Of a stretch of 38,222 bases of DNA, positions 1 to 8,461 are shown one piece after another. Position 1 is the stretch's first letter. Every line of letters begins with the position of its first letter. Both the position numbers and the translations under genes were made by a program. Below the pieces are notes generated by a model. The model made no database searches. It saw only the letters and a list, made by a program, of their open reading frames with translations, and was not told where the DNA came from. This stretch comes from Pseudanabaena sp. M085S1SP2A07QC (GTDB lineage: Bacteria; Cyanobacteriota; Cyanobacteriia; Pseudanabaenales; Pseudanabaenaceae): positions 1 to 38,222 of the forward strand of contig JADBWK010000095.1 in the NCBI GenBank assembly GCA_020404895.1, given 5' to 3'.

Positions 1-56
1 ATCTCTTTTAGTTCTTCTTCGCTTTCACTTATTTCTAATCTATATACCCCTGCCAT
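1..56 (-). CDS. N-terminus of a possible IS630-type transposase (runs off the window)
   Basis: Only 18 complete codons are visible, reading MAGVYRLEISESEEELKE. The ATG is at 54-56 and has a purine-rich GAGGA about ten bases upstream, so translation from here is credible. The short acidic start resembles my recollection of the helix-turn-helix leader of cyanobacterial IS630-family transposases, but this is recall from a very short stretch. The gene begins only five bases after the stop codon of the HEPN gene, so it could instead be the next gene of an operon. The rest of the gene lies outside the window. Confidence 0.4.
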   Translation of the reverse strand, partial: MAGVYRLEISESEEELKE

Positions 57-60
57 TTTT

Positions 61-1434
61 TTATCCTCTTTCTCCTTTTTCTCTTATATCATCTGTTGCC
101 TCTTCTTTGTGTTTTGGTATAACAAGTAATTCCCAACCAAATTTTTTATGATAAGGACGCTCTTCTTTTTTGAGAATCGACAACCAAAGTATTACTTGTC
201 GATATAATTCTGCAAGTTCCTTATTCAGATCCACAAGATTATTAAAGCCTATTTTCCCAAATTCGTTAGCAAGAGAATCAGATTTCCCTCCATGTACTAT
301 TGTTGATCTAATATTATAAGTTGTTTTCATAAATGTCTGAGTTGCCGTAAACTCACGAACATGATCAATAGCGCACAAAATAGCTGCGCCATTAAGAGAA
401 AATCTATATGCGAGTTCAGCTTTATTGCTTTCTCCATTTACAGTTTGCAATAACGATTCCCAAGCAATCACAAAATCAACAAGTTGCTCTTCTGGTATAC
501 GCTCATCAAGTCCGATCAAAAAACGTGAGAATGAACGATCCAAAACATTGTCTTTATCCTGCGAAATACTTTTAACAATAGAAAATGCCTGTTTTAAACC
601 CTCAATATCGTTTTCATTTAGAGTAGCTTTTTCGCTAATAAACATAGGCTCAAGTGGCATATTTGAACCTAAATCTCCAAATAACGAACTGAAATGGGAT
701 ATAGGATAAGCTTGAAATCTACCATGACGGCATAGTTTGATAGATTTGAGAACACTTTTAAGTTTTAATTCTAATTCAGATACTACCTCCTGATGCACTT
801 GCCAAAATGTTTTGTCATAAGTAGCAATTGGGCATTCTTTTTTAATTCTTACTTCCACATTAGAGTCTGAATAATCTCGAATGGCATGAGAATGTTCAGT
901 AATTTTTGGTTGGCGTTGATTGATCGCTTCATTATCAAGATGAACAAGAGAAATGTTGGGTTCAATTTCGATTAAGTCAATTTCAAGATTTAATCCATGC
1001 AGCCTAGCAACTAGAGTAATTTCGTGAAGTCCACTTCCAAGTATAGCCGTTAGTTTCTCCAACTCGGTTAGCAACCGTAATGAATTAAAAGATCGTTCTG
1101 AAGTTGAGAATGACGCTCTCATCAGTTTCGTTAAAATTTGCTCAGGTTGAATCAAATAAAATTCCTTATCAGTTGAAATAATATTTTGGACACAATCAAT
1201 TTTTCCAATATATTCCCTAAATTTGATGTAGGCAGGATAATCATTTAAAGCGAAAATTGTGGAAAGGATGGCATTGTCAGCTATTTCAATTGGCATGAGC
1301 TGCATACGTTTTCCATTATCTTTTGCATCAATCAAAACCCATTTGTAATCAAGATAAATGCTCATAGAAGCAATTTTAGAATTTGCTGCTGCACAAATGT
1401 CATTTGCAATCATTTGCAAGTCAAAATCTTTCAT
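61..1434 (-). CDS. HEPN-domain protein (ApeA-like C-terminal HEPN), putative defence or RNase protein
   Basis: This is a 457-residue soluble protein with no signal peptide or membrane segment. The C-terminal third (about residues 300-420) is helical and carries an R-x4-H motif at R376-H381 followed by GG, the signature of HEPN ribonuclease-type domains; the surrounding pattern, with a FLIGLDE segment, an ESLL helix and IRSTIVHGG, matches the ApeA-like HEPN group. The first 290 residues show no domain I recognise. HEPN proteins of this group often take part in anti-phage defence or RNA cleavage, but the function here is inferred. It lies beside a toxin-antitoxin pair and a possible transposase, which fits an accessory region. 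The ATG at 1432-1434 is the natural start. Confidence 0.6.
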   Translation of the reverse strand: MKDFDLQMIANDICAAANSKIASMSIYLDYKWVLIDAKDNGKRMQLMPIEIADNAILSTIFALNDYPAYIKFREYIGKIDCVQNIISTDKEFYLIQPEQILTKLMRASFSTSERSFNSLRLLTELEKLTAILGSGLHEITLVARLHGLNLEIDLIEIEPNISLVHLDNEAINQRQPKITEHSHAIRDYSDSNVEVRIKKECPIATYDKTFWQVHQEVVSELELKLKSVLKSIKLCRHGRFQAYPISHFSSLFGDLGSNMPLEPMFISEKATLNENDIEGLKQAFSIVKSISQDKDNVLDRSFSRFLIGLDERIPEEQLVDFVIAWESLLQTVNGESNKAELAYRFSLNGAAILCAIDHVREFTATQTFMKTTYNIRSTIVHGGKSDSLANEFGKIGFNNLVDLNKELAELYRQVILWLSILKKEERPYHKKFGWELLVIPKHKEEATDDIREKGERG

Positions 1435-1512
1435 AAAAAACTACTCTTAATTATAGCTACATATTATCTACTTAAAGTTTGCTGTGATGATCGCACCCTA
1501 TAATAATTACTC

Positions 1513-1809
1513 TCAAAGACTTTCAGACTTGACTAACTTCACCTCTAACTCACACCCAACAGCCTGAGCATATCGTCGCAAAGTTATTAGAGAAGGCGAA
1601 TGCTTACCACTACTGAGAGATGACTCCAATCGAGTAATTGCTGTAGCCTTAGTTCCCATCCGAATAGCCACTTGAGCCTGAGACAAACCAGCCTTCTCAC
1701 GAGCAGCCAACATTTGCCGCAATATCGAAAACTCAACATCCATACTTTCATAAGCCGCAAGAGTTTCAGGATTGGATAGAGCTTGAGCTTTGAGTTCAGC
1801 GTGATTCAT
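1513..1809 (-). CDS. higA: XRE-family antitoxin, HigA type
   Basis: A 98-residue protein with a helix-turn-helix of the XRE/Cro type at about residues 38-85, in which a GLSQAQVAIRMG stretch followed by AITRLE marks the two DNA-contacting helices. It is downstream of the toxin, the HigBA order (toxin first) rather than the RelBE order. Its ATG shares one base with the toxin stop codon (TAATG), so the two are translationally coupled. Expected to neutralise the toxin and to repress the promoter. The family assignment is strong; the exact subfamily is inferred from gene order. Confidence 0.8.
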   Translation of the reverse strand: MNHAELKAQALSNPETLAAYESMDVEFSILRQMLAAREKAGLSQAQVAIRMGTKATAITRLESSLSSGKHSPSLITLRRYAQAVGCELEVKLVKSESL

Positions 1810-2132
1810 TATTTTTTAACCTCCAATAGACGAGATCGAGCAATTTTCAACTCTTTGGTAGGAGTCTTTTGCGACTTTTTTATAAATCCATGAAGCATTA
1901 CGATTCGCTTATCGACAACCGTACAGTAAAAGACCCTAGCAATACCTTCCTGTCCCTTAATCCGAAGCTCAAACAAGCCATCGGACATAGCCCGTGAATG
2001 TGGCATCCCAAGATTAGACCCAAATTCCAACATTAAATCAGTAAGACGGAAGTATTTTGCAGCCAAACTGGGCGGCAAGTCGAGAATGAACTTCTCAACA
2101 TCACGGTAAGCGTACTCAATGTTCCACGACAT
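1809..2132 (-). CDS. higB: HigB/Gp49-type (RelE superfamily) mRNA interferase toxin
   Basis: A 107-residue basic protein of the phage Gp49-like/HigB family. The conserved core is visible as an LRIKGQEGIARVFYC strand pair followed by a HGFIKKSQKTP segment; in this family the Arg and Lys residues of these strands and the C-terminal K-x-P-x-x-E-L motif are characteristic. Such toxins cut mRNA on the ribosome. It is the first gene of a two-gene unit with the XRE antitoxin and has the usual family length. A 5-4-5 palindrome just upstream of the ATG may be the operator. Confidence 0.8.
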   Translation of the reverse strand: MSWNIEYAYRDVEKFILDLPPSLAAKYFRLTDLMLEFGSNLGMPHSRAMSDGLFELRIKGQEGIARVFYCTVVDKRIVMLHGFIKKSQKTPTKELKIARSRLLEVKK

Positions 2133-2142
2133 ACAAAAATAG

Positions 2143-2156
2143 TAACATATTTGTTA
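2143..2156. promoter_or_regulatory. Putative operator of the higBA pair
   Basis: A perfect inverted repeat, TAACA-tatt-TGTTA, sits 11 bases before the toxin start codon. Its size and place suit autorepression by the XRE antitoxin, but no binding is shown by sequence alone. Confidence 0.4.
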
Positions 2157-2222
2157 TATTCTACTGCACCTATAATGAATGTGAGAGGAAACGGTTATCT
2201 TCTCAAGTTTGCTGTGGTCAAT

Positions 2223-3422
2223 TTAAACATGAAGATCGGGAGGTGCAAAATCAAAGGGTAGCTCGTTATTGATTGCTTGAATTTGTTTTGCCTCGTAAGT
2301 ATTTATCTCACCGATATAGGGAACTAGAATTTGCTTAAGCCGATCGCGATAAAAGCGGTGCAAACTGTAATTTGGTGTCGCAGGAAATCCGCGCCGCTTT
2401 TTGTGTTGTCCGCCTGCCCCTGGGTCAAAGCGTTTAATGCCTTGAGCGATCGCCCATTCGATCGGTTTGTAATAGCAAGCATTAAAGTGCAAACAATCGA
2501 TTTCCTGAACCGATCCCCAATAACGCCCAAATAGCTGATCGTCTTTGCGAATACAAAATGACATTCCCAATGGTTGCGGATGATCCGCGATCTCACCTGC
2601 TACGAATACAAGGCGATCTCGGAAGCTATGGGCGAGATTTTCAAAAAACTTGCGATTTAAATATTTGCTGCCGCCCCAAAATTTATTGCAATGATCGTTA
2701 TACAGCTCATACATATAGCCATAGAAATAATGCGGAATCTCTTCACCCGTATAAACGCGCATGTTAATTCCTGTACTTTCCACCGATTTACGTTCACGTT
2801 TAATATTTCGGCGCTGATTGGCATTAAAATTTTTGAGATAATCATCAAAATCGGTAAATTCTTGATTTTCCCAAACATAACTATGGTGCATCCAAGTTGT
2901 AAATCCCCGCGACTCCAACTCATGCTTCCAACTGGGATCGACATATAAAAAATTACAACCTGACATCTGATGTTTGTCGCAGAGGCGATCAATCTCCGCA
3001 AGCATTAGGTCATAGATTTTTGATACCTCATCAGCGCGATCGCAAAGCTCAGGATGCACCAAAAAGCGATAACCCACCGCAGGCGTAAATGGAGCCATGC
3101 CCAATAATTTCGGATAATACTCAATCCCCAATCGATAGGACAAATCCGCCCATTGATGGTCAAACACAAACTCACCTTGGCTATGCCCTTTTAAATACAA
3201 AGGAGCAGACGCAACCAATACATCGCCTTGCCATACCAACAAATGACTAGGTAACCATCCCTGCTGTGCGATCGCACAACCAGAAGATTCCAAATTCGAG
3301 AGCCATTCCCATTCAAAAAAAGGAGTAGCCAAAGGTTTTGCGAGAATATTCCATGCTTCAGACTTAACCTTATTAACTGTATCCACCCAAGTCGTCTTAT
3401 AACGGGAAGCTTGTTGCAGCAT
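2223..3422 (-). CDS. FemAB-like / GNAT-superfamily acyltransferase (DUF482 type)
   Basis: A 399-residue protein of the FemAB-like family formerly called DUF482, often annotated as peptidoglycan biosynthesis protein or GNAT N-acetyltransferase. It has the typical length and landmarks: a PFFEWEWLSNLE segment near the N-terminus, NANQRRNIKRERK near residue 200, and a C-terminal GxRRFDPGAGGQHKxxRGF stretch. Members carry two tandem GNAT-like folds; the substrate is not established, so peptidoglycan is only a suggestion. No signal peptide. It is monocistronic here, divergent from the TonB receptor gene and about 90 bases from the higB start. Confidence 0.8.
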   Translation of the reverse strand: MLQQASRYKTTWVDTVNKVKSEAWNILAKPLATPFFEWEWLSNLESSGCAIAQQGWLPSHLLVWQGDVLVASAPLYLKGHSQGEFVFDHQWADLSYRLGIEYYPKLLGMAPFTPAVGYRFLVHPELCDRADEVSKIYDLMLAEIDRLCDKHQMSGCNFLYVDPSWKHELESRGFTTWMHHSYVWENQEFTDFDDYLKNFNANQRRNIKRERKSVESTGINMRVYTGEEIPHYFYGYMYELYNDHCNKFWGGSKYLNRKFFENLAHSFRDRLVFVAGEIADHPQPLGMSFCIRKDDQLFGRYWGSVQEIDCLHFNACYYKPIEWAIAQGIKRFDPGAGGQHKKRRGFPATPNYSLHRFYRDRLKQILVPYIGEINTYEAKQIQAINNELPFDFAPPDLHV

Positions 3423-3802
3423 AGTGAAAGTCTTGGCAATGTTAAGTAAAGTATTTAGTATACATAGCTTAACAAATTAAGTTATTTACAATAATTTTAC
3501 GTTGTTACTTTTAAATAGTTCTTTGCACACCACTATTTCTTGACTGGGAAGGGAATAGAACATAAAACCCAAAATAAAAGTGGCGGTGCTTCGTGCTGCC
3601 ACTTTTATTTTGGGTTTAGATTTGTCTTATCTCTTTTACTACTATGTAATCCCAAATAAAATTTTTCATTTGACAGCCTGTCTTTTGACATTTCTCATTA
3701 AGCAACAAATACTAGAAGGTTGATCGATTGAATTTGCTGTATAGGCATTCACTATATAGGCTGAGTCAATTGGTTTAACTTGTGTGGAGTAAAGTTGTAA
3801 AT
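3423..3802. other. Intergenic region between divergent genes
   Basis: This 380-base stretch separates the FemAB-like gene from the receptor gene. It holds the palindromic repeat at 3565-3617 and an AT-rich leader with a small GACAGcCTGTC palindrome at 3671-3681. I see no convincing Fur box, no cobalamin riboswitch core and no small gene. Confidence 0.5.
3565..3617. repeat. Variable-stem palindromic repeat, copy 1
   Basis: A 20-bp perfect stem (3565-3584 with 3598-3617) begins with AAACCCA and encloses a tip with GGCGGTGC-ttc-GTGCTGCC. The right flank (TTTGTCTTATCTC, then a degenerate TACTACTATG) resembles the outer arm of the 108-bp copies at 20972 and 26308, so this looks like an eroded member of that family. 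The mid-stem differs from every other copy. Confidence 0.75.
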
Positions 3803-5866
3803 ATGAGTCTTTTAAAGTTGCTATTATTAGCATCTAGTTTTTTATCGGCGTTTTTGGGTTTGGCTAATGCGGTTAATGCAGAACCATTAACTGTTGAGGA
3901 AATGCGATCGCAAGCCTCTCACCGCAGTTCAGATTTAAGGTCAATATCTTCTACTCAGCCAGCAACATCTCAACCGATCTCCCAAAGCAAGGTTGAAGAT
4001 GACAGCGATGAAACCGAAATCCGAGTGACAGGTACGAAATCGCCATTCGCTCCTAGTTCTGCCCCCACATATATCATACCTAAGTCAGAAATCGAGCAGC
4101 AAAACCCTAGTACCGCCGCAGAGATATTGCGTAACTTGCCTGGATTTGCGATTAATGATTATGGCTTTGGTGCTGATATTCATACAGGTACATTCCTCCG
4201 TGGCTTTTCGATCAATCAATCCATATTTCAAATCAATGGGCGCTCCTTTGGCAGCAACGTTAGTACCTATCACGGTGGGACTGATCTCAATGGTATTCCT
4301 GCCGATGCGATCGATCGGGTAGAACTCACAGGTGGCACTAGCGCCACACTCTACGGTTCGGAAGCCTTTGGTGGAGTGATCAACCTTACCACCAAAAAAG
4401 AACCACAACCACTCAAAGCAACCGCAGGAGTTGAGATTGGTTCCTATGGCTATCAGCGCTATCGAGTTGGCTATGGCGGCACTCTAGATAATGTCAACTT
4501 CCGTTTGGGGTATGAGCGGTTTAGCACTGATAATAACTATCCAGTGCCCGTAGGAGCAGCTAATCGCAACTCTGCTGATGGCAGATTGTTTAATGGAGAC
4601 ACTCGCATTGACAACTTCTATGGCAGTGTCGAATTCCCCCTTGATCCGCGCAATTCTTTTAACCTTGATGCATACAAGACAGCTAGTCGGCGCGGACTGC
4701 TCTATTTTGGATTTCCATTACAACGCGATCGCCTTGATCACGATCTGCTGAACATCGGCGCAACTGTAACGACCAAACTGGGGGATGGTAATAACTCCAC
4801 TCTCAAAACCACGATCGGTTACAACCAAGACTTTTTCAATACTTACGGGCCAGCAGGAGGATTCTTTCGGACTGGTTCTTTGGATTCTAAAGCCCTAAGT
4901 GGACGTGTAGAAAATCAATGGCAAATCTCACCCACCTACAAGCTCACGTCAGGATTGGATATTAATAGTAGTTCCATTCGTGGCGATGTGTTTATTAGCG
5001 GTTCTCCTTTTAGTGCGAATAATGGTGTGGTCAGTCGCGATCGCTTGCTAGTAGCTTTATTTGCCCTAAATACTTTGCAGCTTGACGACAATTTTCAGCT
5101 AGAGCTAGGCTTGCGCCAAAATTTTACCAATGATTTTGGTAGTTATCTCAACCCCACAGTTGGGACTAGATGGAATATCACGCCCGATTTAATCTTCCGC
5201 AACAGCTTAGCCGTTCTTCAGCGTAACCCAGGACTCGATCAGCTATATGTTCCTGATAGCATTCATAGGTGGCTTCCCAATCCTAACTTGGTTCCTGAAA
5301 AGGGCGTGGCTTACACCGCAGGATTTGATTTGAATCTTTCCAAATCCTTTGTTGCCCAGTTGACCTATTTTGGTAGCAGTCTAAGCGATCGCCTTGGCAT
5401 TATTGCAGCACGTTGGGAAAATGTGGGACAGGTGAATACCAATGGGATCGAGGCAGCCTTAAAGTTGCAGATCACGCCTGAGTTTTCCTCATTCCTCAAC
5501 TACACCTACACCGATGCCAAAATTATAAGTAGTAGAACTGCTGCTGAAGTTGGCTTACAGCTAGCCACTGTGCCATATTCTGTCGCTAAATTGGGAGTTA
5601 ACTATAATTCCAATGGTTATCAAGCCAATCTATTCTTTAATTACTATAGCGGTTCTCGCCGAGCGGTATTTGCAGACACAGGGGTTAGCGCGACTGAGTT
5701 CTCACCAGCCTATCTCAGCCTAGACTTTAACGCTAAGGTTCCATTGTATAAAGATATATCTTTGAACCTCAGTCTAGAAAATCTAACTGATCAAAGCTAT
5801 GAAAAGACTAATCGCATTTATCAACCTGGGCTCACCTATCGGATTGGCTTACAAGCTAGTTTTTAA
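3803..5866 (+). CDS. TonB-dependent outer-membrane receptor
   Basis: A 687-residue receptor from the ATG at 3803; an in-frame GTG at 3782 is the alternative start, but the ATG gives a clean signal peptide ending near NAVNA, with a GGAG somewhat far upstream. After a Ser/Gln-rich linker of about 40 residues comes a TonB-box-like EIRVTGTK at about residues 72-79, then the plug domain (about 80-190, with the VELTGGTSATLYGSEAFGG motif region) and the 22-strand barrel, ending in a terminal Phe as outer-membrane barrels do. It imports a scarce nutrient, probably a metal chelate, with energy from the TonB complex encoded downstream. The substrate cannot be read from the sequence. There is no N-terminal AMIN domain, which many cyanobacterial siderophore receptors have. 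Confidence 0.9.
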   Translation: MSLLKLLLLASSFLSAFLGLANAVNAEPLTVEEMRSQASHRSSDLRSISSTQPATSQPISQSKVEDDSDETEIRVTGTKSPFAPSSAPTYIIPKSEIEQQNPSTAAEILRNLPGFAINDYGFGADIHTGTFLRGFSINQSIFQINGRSFGSNVSTYHGGTDLNGIPADAIDRVELTGGTSATLYGSEAFGGVINLTTKKEPQPLKATAGVEIGSYGYQRYRVGYGGTLDNVNFRLGYERFSTDNNYPVPVGAANRNSADGRLFNGDTRIDNFYGSVEFPLDPRNSFNLDAYKTASRRGLLYFGFPLQRDRLDHDLLNIGATVTTKLGDGNNSTLKTTIGYNQDFFNTYGPAGGFFRTGSLDSKALSGRVENQWQISPTYKLTSGLDINSSSIRGDVFISGSPFSANNGVVSRDRLLVALFALNTLQLDDNFQLELGLRQNFTNDFGSYLNPTVGTRWNITPDLIFRNSLAVLQRNPGLDQLYVPDSIHRWLPNPNLVPEKGVAYTAGFDLNLSKSFVAQLTYFGSSLSDRLGIIAARWENVGQVNTNGIEAALKLQITPEFSSFLNYTYTDAKIISSRTAAEVGLQLATVPYSVAKLGVNYNSNGYQANLFFNYYSGSRRAVFADTGVSATEFSPAYLSLDFNAKVPLYKDISLNLSLENLTDQSYEKTNRIYQPGLTYRIGLQASF

Positions 5867-5999
5867 CCGTAATCCAATTAGAAATTTGCGTTAAAACTAC
5901 TGAGATTCCTTCTAGATTTAGCAGTATCTGGAGAACTGGAGCATTCTAGCAAAAAACACCCAAAACTCAGTCTGTATAGCTAACACCCAAAGTACACCA

Positions 6000-6159
6000 A
6001 TCATAGACTAATGCAAATACATAGAATTATTATTGCTAGATATTTGTTAGGACTTACGCAACAATGCCCTGAAAGACTCATTTTGCCGTAGGGGCAATTC
6101 ATGAATTGCCCCTACGGCTCGTTCTTTTGCGTAAGTCCTAATTTGTATTAGTCTATGAT
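6000..6159. mobile_element. Nested MITE-like palindromic element between receptor gene and exbB
   Basis: The inner part, 6047-6141, has 14-bp perfect inverted ends (TTAGGACTTACGCA and its complement), an end sequence I recall as common in cyanobacterial MITEs. It contains a 16-bp perfect stem (6085-6100 with 6103-6118). The outer part is an 18-bp inverted repeat (6000-6017 with 6142-6159, one mismatch) reading ATCATAGACTAATGCAAA. The right inner end touches the outer arm directly while the left is 29 bases away, so one palindrome may have inserted into another. No coding capacity. It occupies most of the 320-base gap; the remainder (5867-5999) holds nothing I can identify. Confidence 0.75.
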
Positions 6160-6186
6160 AAAAATTGCCTAACTTAACTTCCTAAC

Positions 6187-6843
6187 ATGTCCAAACTGTT
6201 TGATACCCTAGTCGCAGGTGGAGTAACGATTATTCCACTCTTGATTTGCTCATTTTTAGTTGTGGCTCTCTCGATCGAGCGTTCTATTATTTGGTCACGT
6301 GTCAGAAAGAATCAGAAGCGCATTGTCAAAACAGCATTGCAAATTTATCAGCAAGATCCCAACCAAGCCGAAGATTTTCTGCAACAACATCTCGACTTTG
6401 CGATCGCCCGTATTTATTTAGAAGCGATCTCGATTCCCAATGCTACACCCACCGAATTTGCCCTTGCCCTTGATGCGCGAACTCAGGCGGAATTACCTAA
6501 TCTCAGGCGTTTCAATATTATTTTTGAAGTCATTGTGGGGCTGGCTCCTTTACTAGGCTTACTTGGTACGGTAACTGGTCTCATCACCTCCTTTGGTTCT
6601 CTCACTTTAGGTGATATCGGTGGCTCAAAGTCCCTCAATGTTACGGGTGGCATTAGTGAAGCGCTTATTTCTACTGCGATGGGATTGATTGTGGCGGTAA
6701 TGGCTTTGATTGCCGCAAGTATTTTCCGATCGCTTTATGCTCAACAGCTTGCTTATTTTGATGAATGTTGCACTCAATTAGAACTAAAGCATTTGCGATC
6801 GCTTCGTCAACAGGCTCATCAACAGGTAAATATACATGTCTAG
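6187..6843 (+). CDS. exbB: ExbB/TolQ/MotA-family proton channel subunit
   Basis: A 218-residue inner-membrane protein with three predicted membrane segments: near residues 10-30, then about 112-138 and 160-182. The last two surround the conserved stretch GLAPLLGLLGTVTGLI and the following ISEALISTAMGLIVA, the hallmarks of the ExbB family. With ExbD it forms the proton-driven motor that powers TonB. It overlaps exbD by eight bases, so they are coupled. Position directly downstream of a TonB-dependent receptor makes the ExbB role more likely than TolQ or MotA. Confidence 0.9.
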   Translation: MSKLFDTLVAGGVTIIPLLICSFLVVALSIERSIIWSRVRKNQKRIVKTALQIYQQDPNQAEDFLQQHLDFAIARIYLEAISIPNATPTEFALALDARTQAELPNLRRFNIIFEVIVGLAPLLGLLGTVTGLITSFGSLTLGDIGGSKSLNVTGGISEALISTAMGLIVAVMALIAASIFRSLYAQQLAYFDECCTQLELKHLRSLRQQAHQQVNIHV

Positions 6844-7264
6844 AAGACTACGCCGCCGATATGAGGCTGAAATGGCAAATCAGCCCCTAGAGATCAAGAA
6901 CCTTCTACCACTTATGGATGTAGTTTTTGCACTGTTGACATTTTTTGTACTTTCTTCATTATTTCTGAATCGCACCGAAGGCTTACCCGTAGATTTACCC
7001 AAAGCTCAGTCTGGCGCAATGCAAAAAACACCTGCTCGTGCAACGATTAGTATCAATGAAAAGACAGAAATATTTTTGAACAAACAAAAAATTGGAATTG
7101 CTGAAGTTAGCGATCGCGTCAAACAGTTATTAGAACCAAATCAAGATCTTGTAGTAGTTCTCAATGCCGATCGCAGCGTCCAGCATGGTGATGTCGTCCA
7201 AATCATGGATCAACTGCGCCAAATTCCCCGAGTCAAAATGGCGATCGCTACTAAGAATAATTAA
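6836..7264 (+). CDS. exbD: ExbD/TolR-family motor subunit
   Basis: A 142-residue protein with a short basic cytoplasmic N-terminus, one membrane helix at about residues 22-42 containing the family's essential acidic residue (LLPLMDVVFALLTFF, Asp28), and a periplasmic ExbD domain ending in a VVLNADRSVQHGDVVQIMD region. The Asp carries protons through the ExbB channel. Its start lies inside exbB (8-base overlap). Length is normal for the family. Confidence 0.9.
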   Translation: MSRRLRRRYEAEMANQPLEIKNLLPLMDVVFALLTFFVLSSLFLNRTEGLPVDLPKAQSGAMQKTPARATISINEKTEIFLNKQKIGIAEVSDRVKQLLEPNQDLVVVLNADRSVQHGDVVQIMDQLRQIPRVKMAIATKNN

Positions 7265-7297
7265 GGAAAAGGGAAAAAGCCATAGGTAAAGTAAGAT

Positions 7298-8461
7298 ATG
7301 AATAAGATTAAAAATACATCTGAACTTGAAGATGTCCAGTCAAAAAAAGAGAATCGAGCTTTAGTATCCTTATTATTTATAGGCTTTGTTGGTTCCGCTT
7401 GTGTTCATGCTGCTGCGATGATTACTCCAGTTCCTACCTTGTGGAAACCTGTGAGCAAAGAATCGGAGGAAATAATGGAATTTGTCGTAGATACGACCAA
7501 AACACCTGAAGAGAAAACTCCCGAAATCGCCAAAGAACCAGAACCAATTGTCAAACTTGCCGTCAATCAACCTAGTGAAGAAGTTGCACCAGCAGCGATC
7601 GCCCTCGCCCCCGAAACTAAAACACCTCTAAAAGAAGGCAAAGACGCACCTGCTCCAGACAATCTCAAACCTTTGCTCACCAAAGGTACTAGTGACACCA
7701 AAATTCAGCAAGGCGGCGGCTCAATTATTTCTAAAGATGGAATTGGTTCTGGTTTTGGTAATGCAAAAATCCCCACAGGCTTTGTACTAGGTGGCAAAGT
7801 TAACGGTAATCCCAACGGTTCTAAAAATGGAGTAATTGGCGGCATTATCAACGGCAAACTAGGAGGTAAAAATCCTCAAGGGACTAGCACATTACCTCCT
7901 GCATCCACTCCACCAATTGATCCCCCCCAAAAAAGACAACTTAACCTTGAATGTCTCAGTTGCCCCAAGCCCCAATATCGCGGTAAAGAGGGAACGCCGA
8001 GAGTTACCTACGATATTGCTCCCGATGGCAGAGTTACGAACGTGCGCTTGCGTCAATCTAGTGGCGACGAGCAAACTGATCGCGAAACCATCGAAGCAAT
8101 GAGCAAATGGCAATTTAATCCGCAAACCATACCTGAAGGTGGGCGTACTAATGTCAAAGTAAGAGTCACCTTTGAAGAGCAAGGTTCACAATTTCAGCGT
8201 CAAAATGAAGAGCGGCGGCGGGAAGCCGAAAAACTAGCCGAACAAGAACGTCAACAACGTGAAGCCGAGCGATCGCTACCAGCCCCCACAGCCATAACGC
8301 CAGTTAATAATCCGACCCCAGACATATCTCCAGCATCAACATCAGCCCCAGTAATTAATTCACCTCCTGCCTCACCCCAGCCTGCATCAGTAAACGATGC
8401 ACCACCGCCTGCTGCACCTAAGCCTACACCTTTACTACCTCCACCACTAAGTGAAAAATAA
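7298..8461 (+). CDS. tonB: TonB-family energy transducer with an unusual C-terminal extension
   Basis: A 387-residue protein. One membrane anchor lies at about residues 21-42; then come an acidic Pro/Glu/Lys-rich stretch and a Gly/Asn-rich segment (about 145-190). The TonB C-terminal domain is at about 215-292, recognised by YDIAPDGRVTNVRLRQSSGD and the AMSKWQFNPQ motif. Unlike most TonB proteins the chain does not end there: about 95 further residues follow, first a charged Glu/Arg helix of about 30 residues and then a Pro/Ala/Ser-rich tail. The gene is 33 bases after exbD, so exbB-exbD-tonB form one operon serving the receptor upstream. The tail's role is unknown. Confidence 0.85.
   Translation: MNKIKNTSELEDVQSKKENRALVSLLFIGFVGSACVHAAAMITPVPTLWKPVSKESEEIMEFVVDTTKTPEEKTPEIAKEPEPIVKLAVNQPSEEVAPAAIALAPETKTPLKEGKDAPAPDNLKPLLTKGTSDTKIQQGGGSIISKDGIGSGFGNAKIPTGFVLGGKVNGNPNGSKNGVIGGIINGKLGGKNPQGTSTLPPASTPPIDPPQKRQLNLECLSCPKPQYRGKEGTPRVTYDIAPDGRVTNVRLRQSSGDEQTDRETIEAMSKWQFNPQTIPEGGRTNVKVRVTFEEQGSQFQRQNEERRREAEKLAEQERQQREAERSLPAPTAITPVNNPTPDISPASTSAPVINSPPASPQPASVNDAPPPAAPKPTPLLPPPLSEK

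Larger units (their letters stand above)
1475..2216. repeat. 12-nt direct repeat bracketing the toxin-antitoxin pair
   Basis: The 12-mer AAGTTTGCTGTG occurs at 1475-1486 and again at 2205-2216, just outside the two ends of the higBA pair. The copies are exact and in the same orientation. This could mark recombination or insertion of the cassette, but a 12-mer could recur by chance over this distance a few percent of the time. Confidence 0.4.

Noticed and set aside
3620-3802. Cobalamin riboswitch or Fur box before the receptor gene
   Set aside because: No riboswitch core or convincing 19-bp Fur palindrome could be found.
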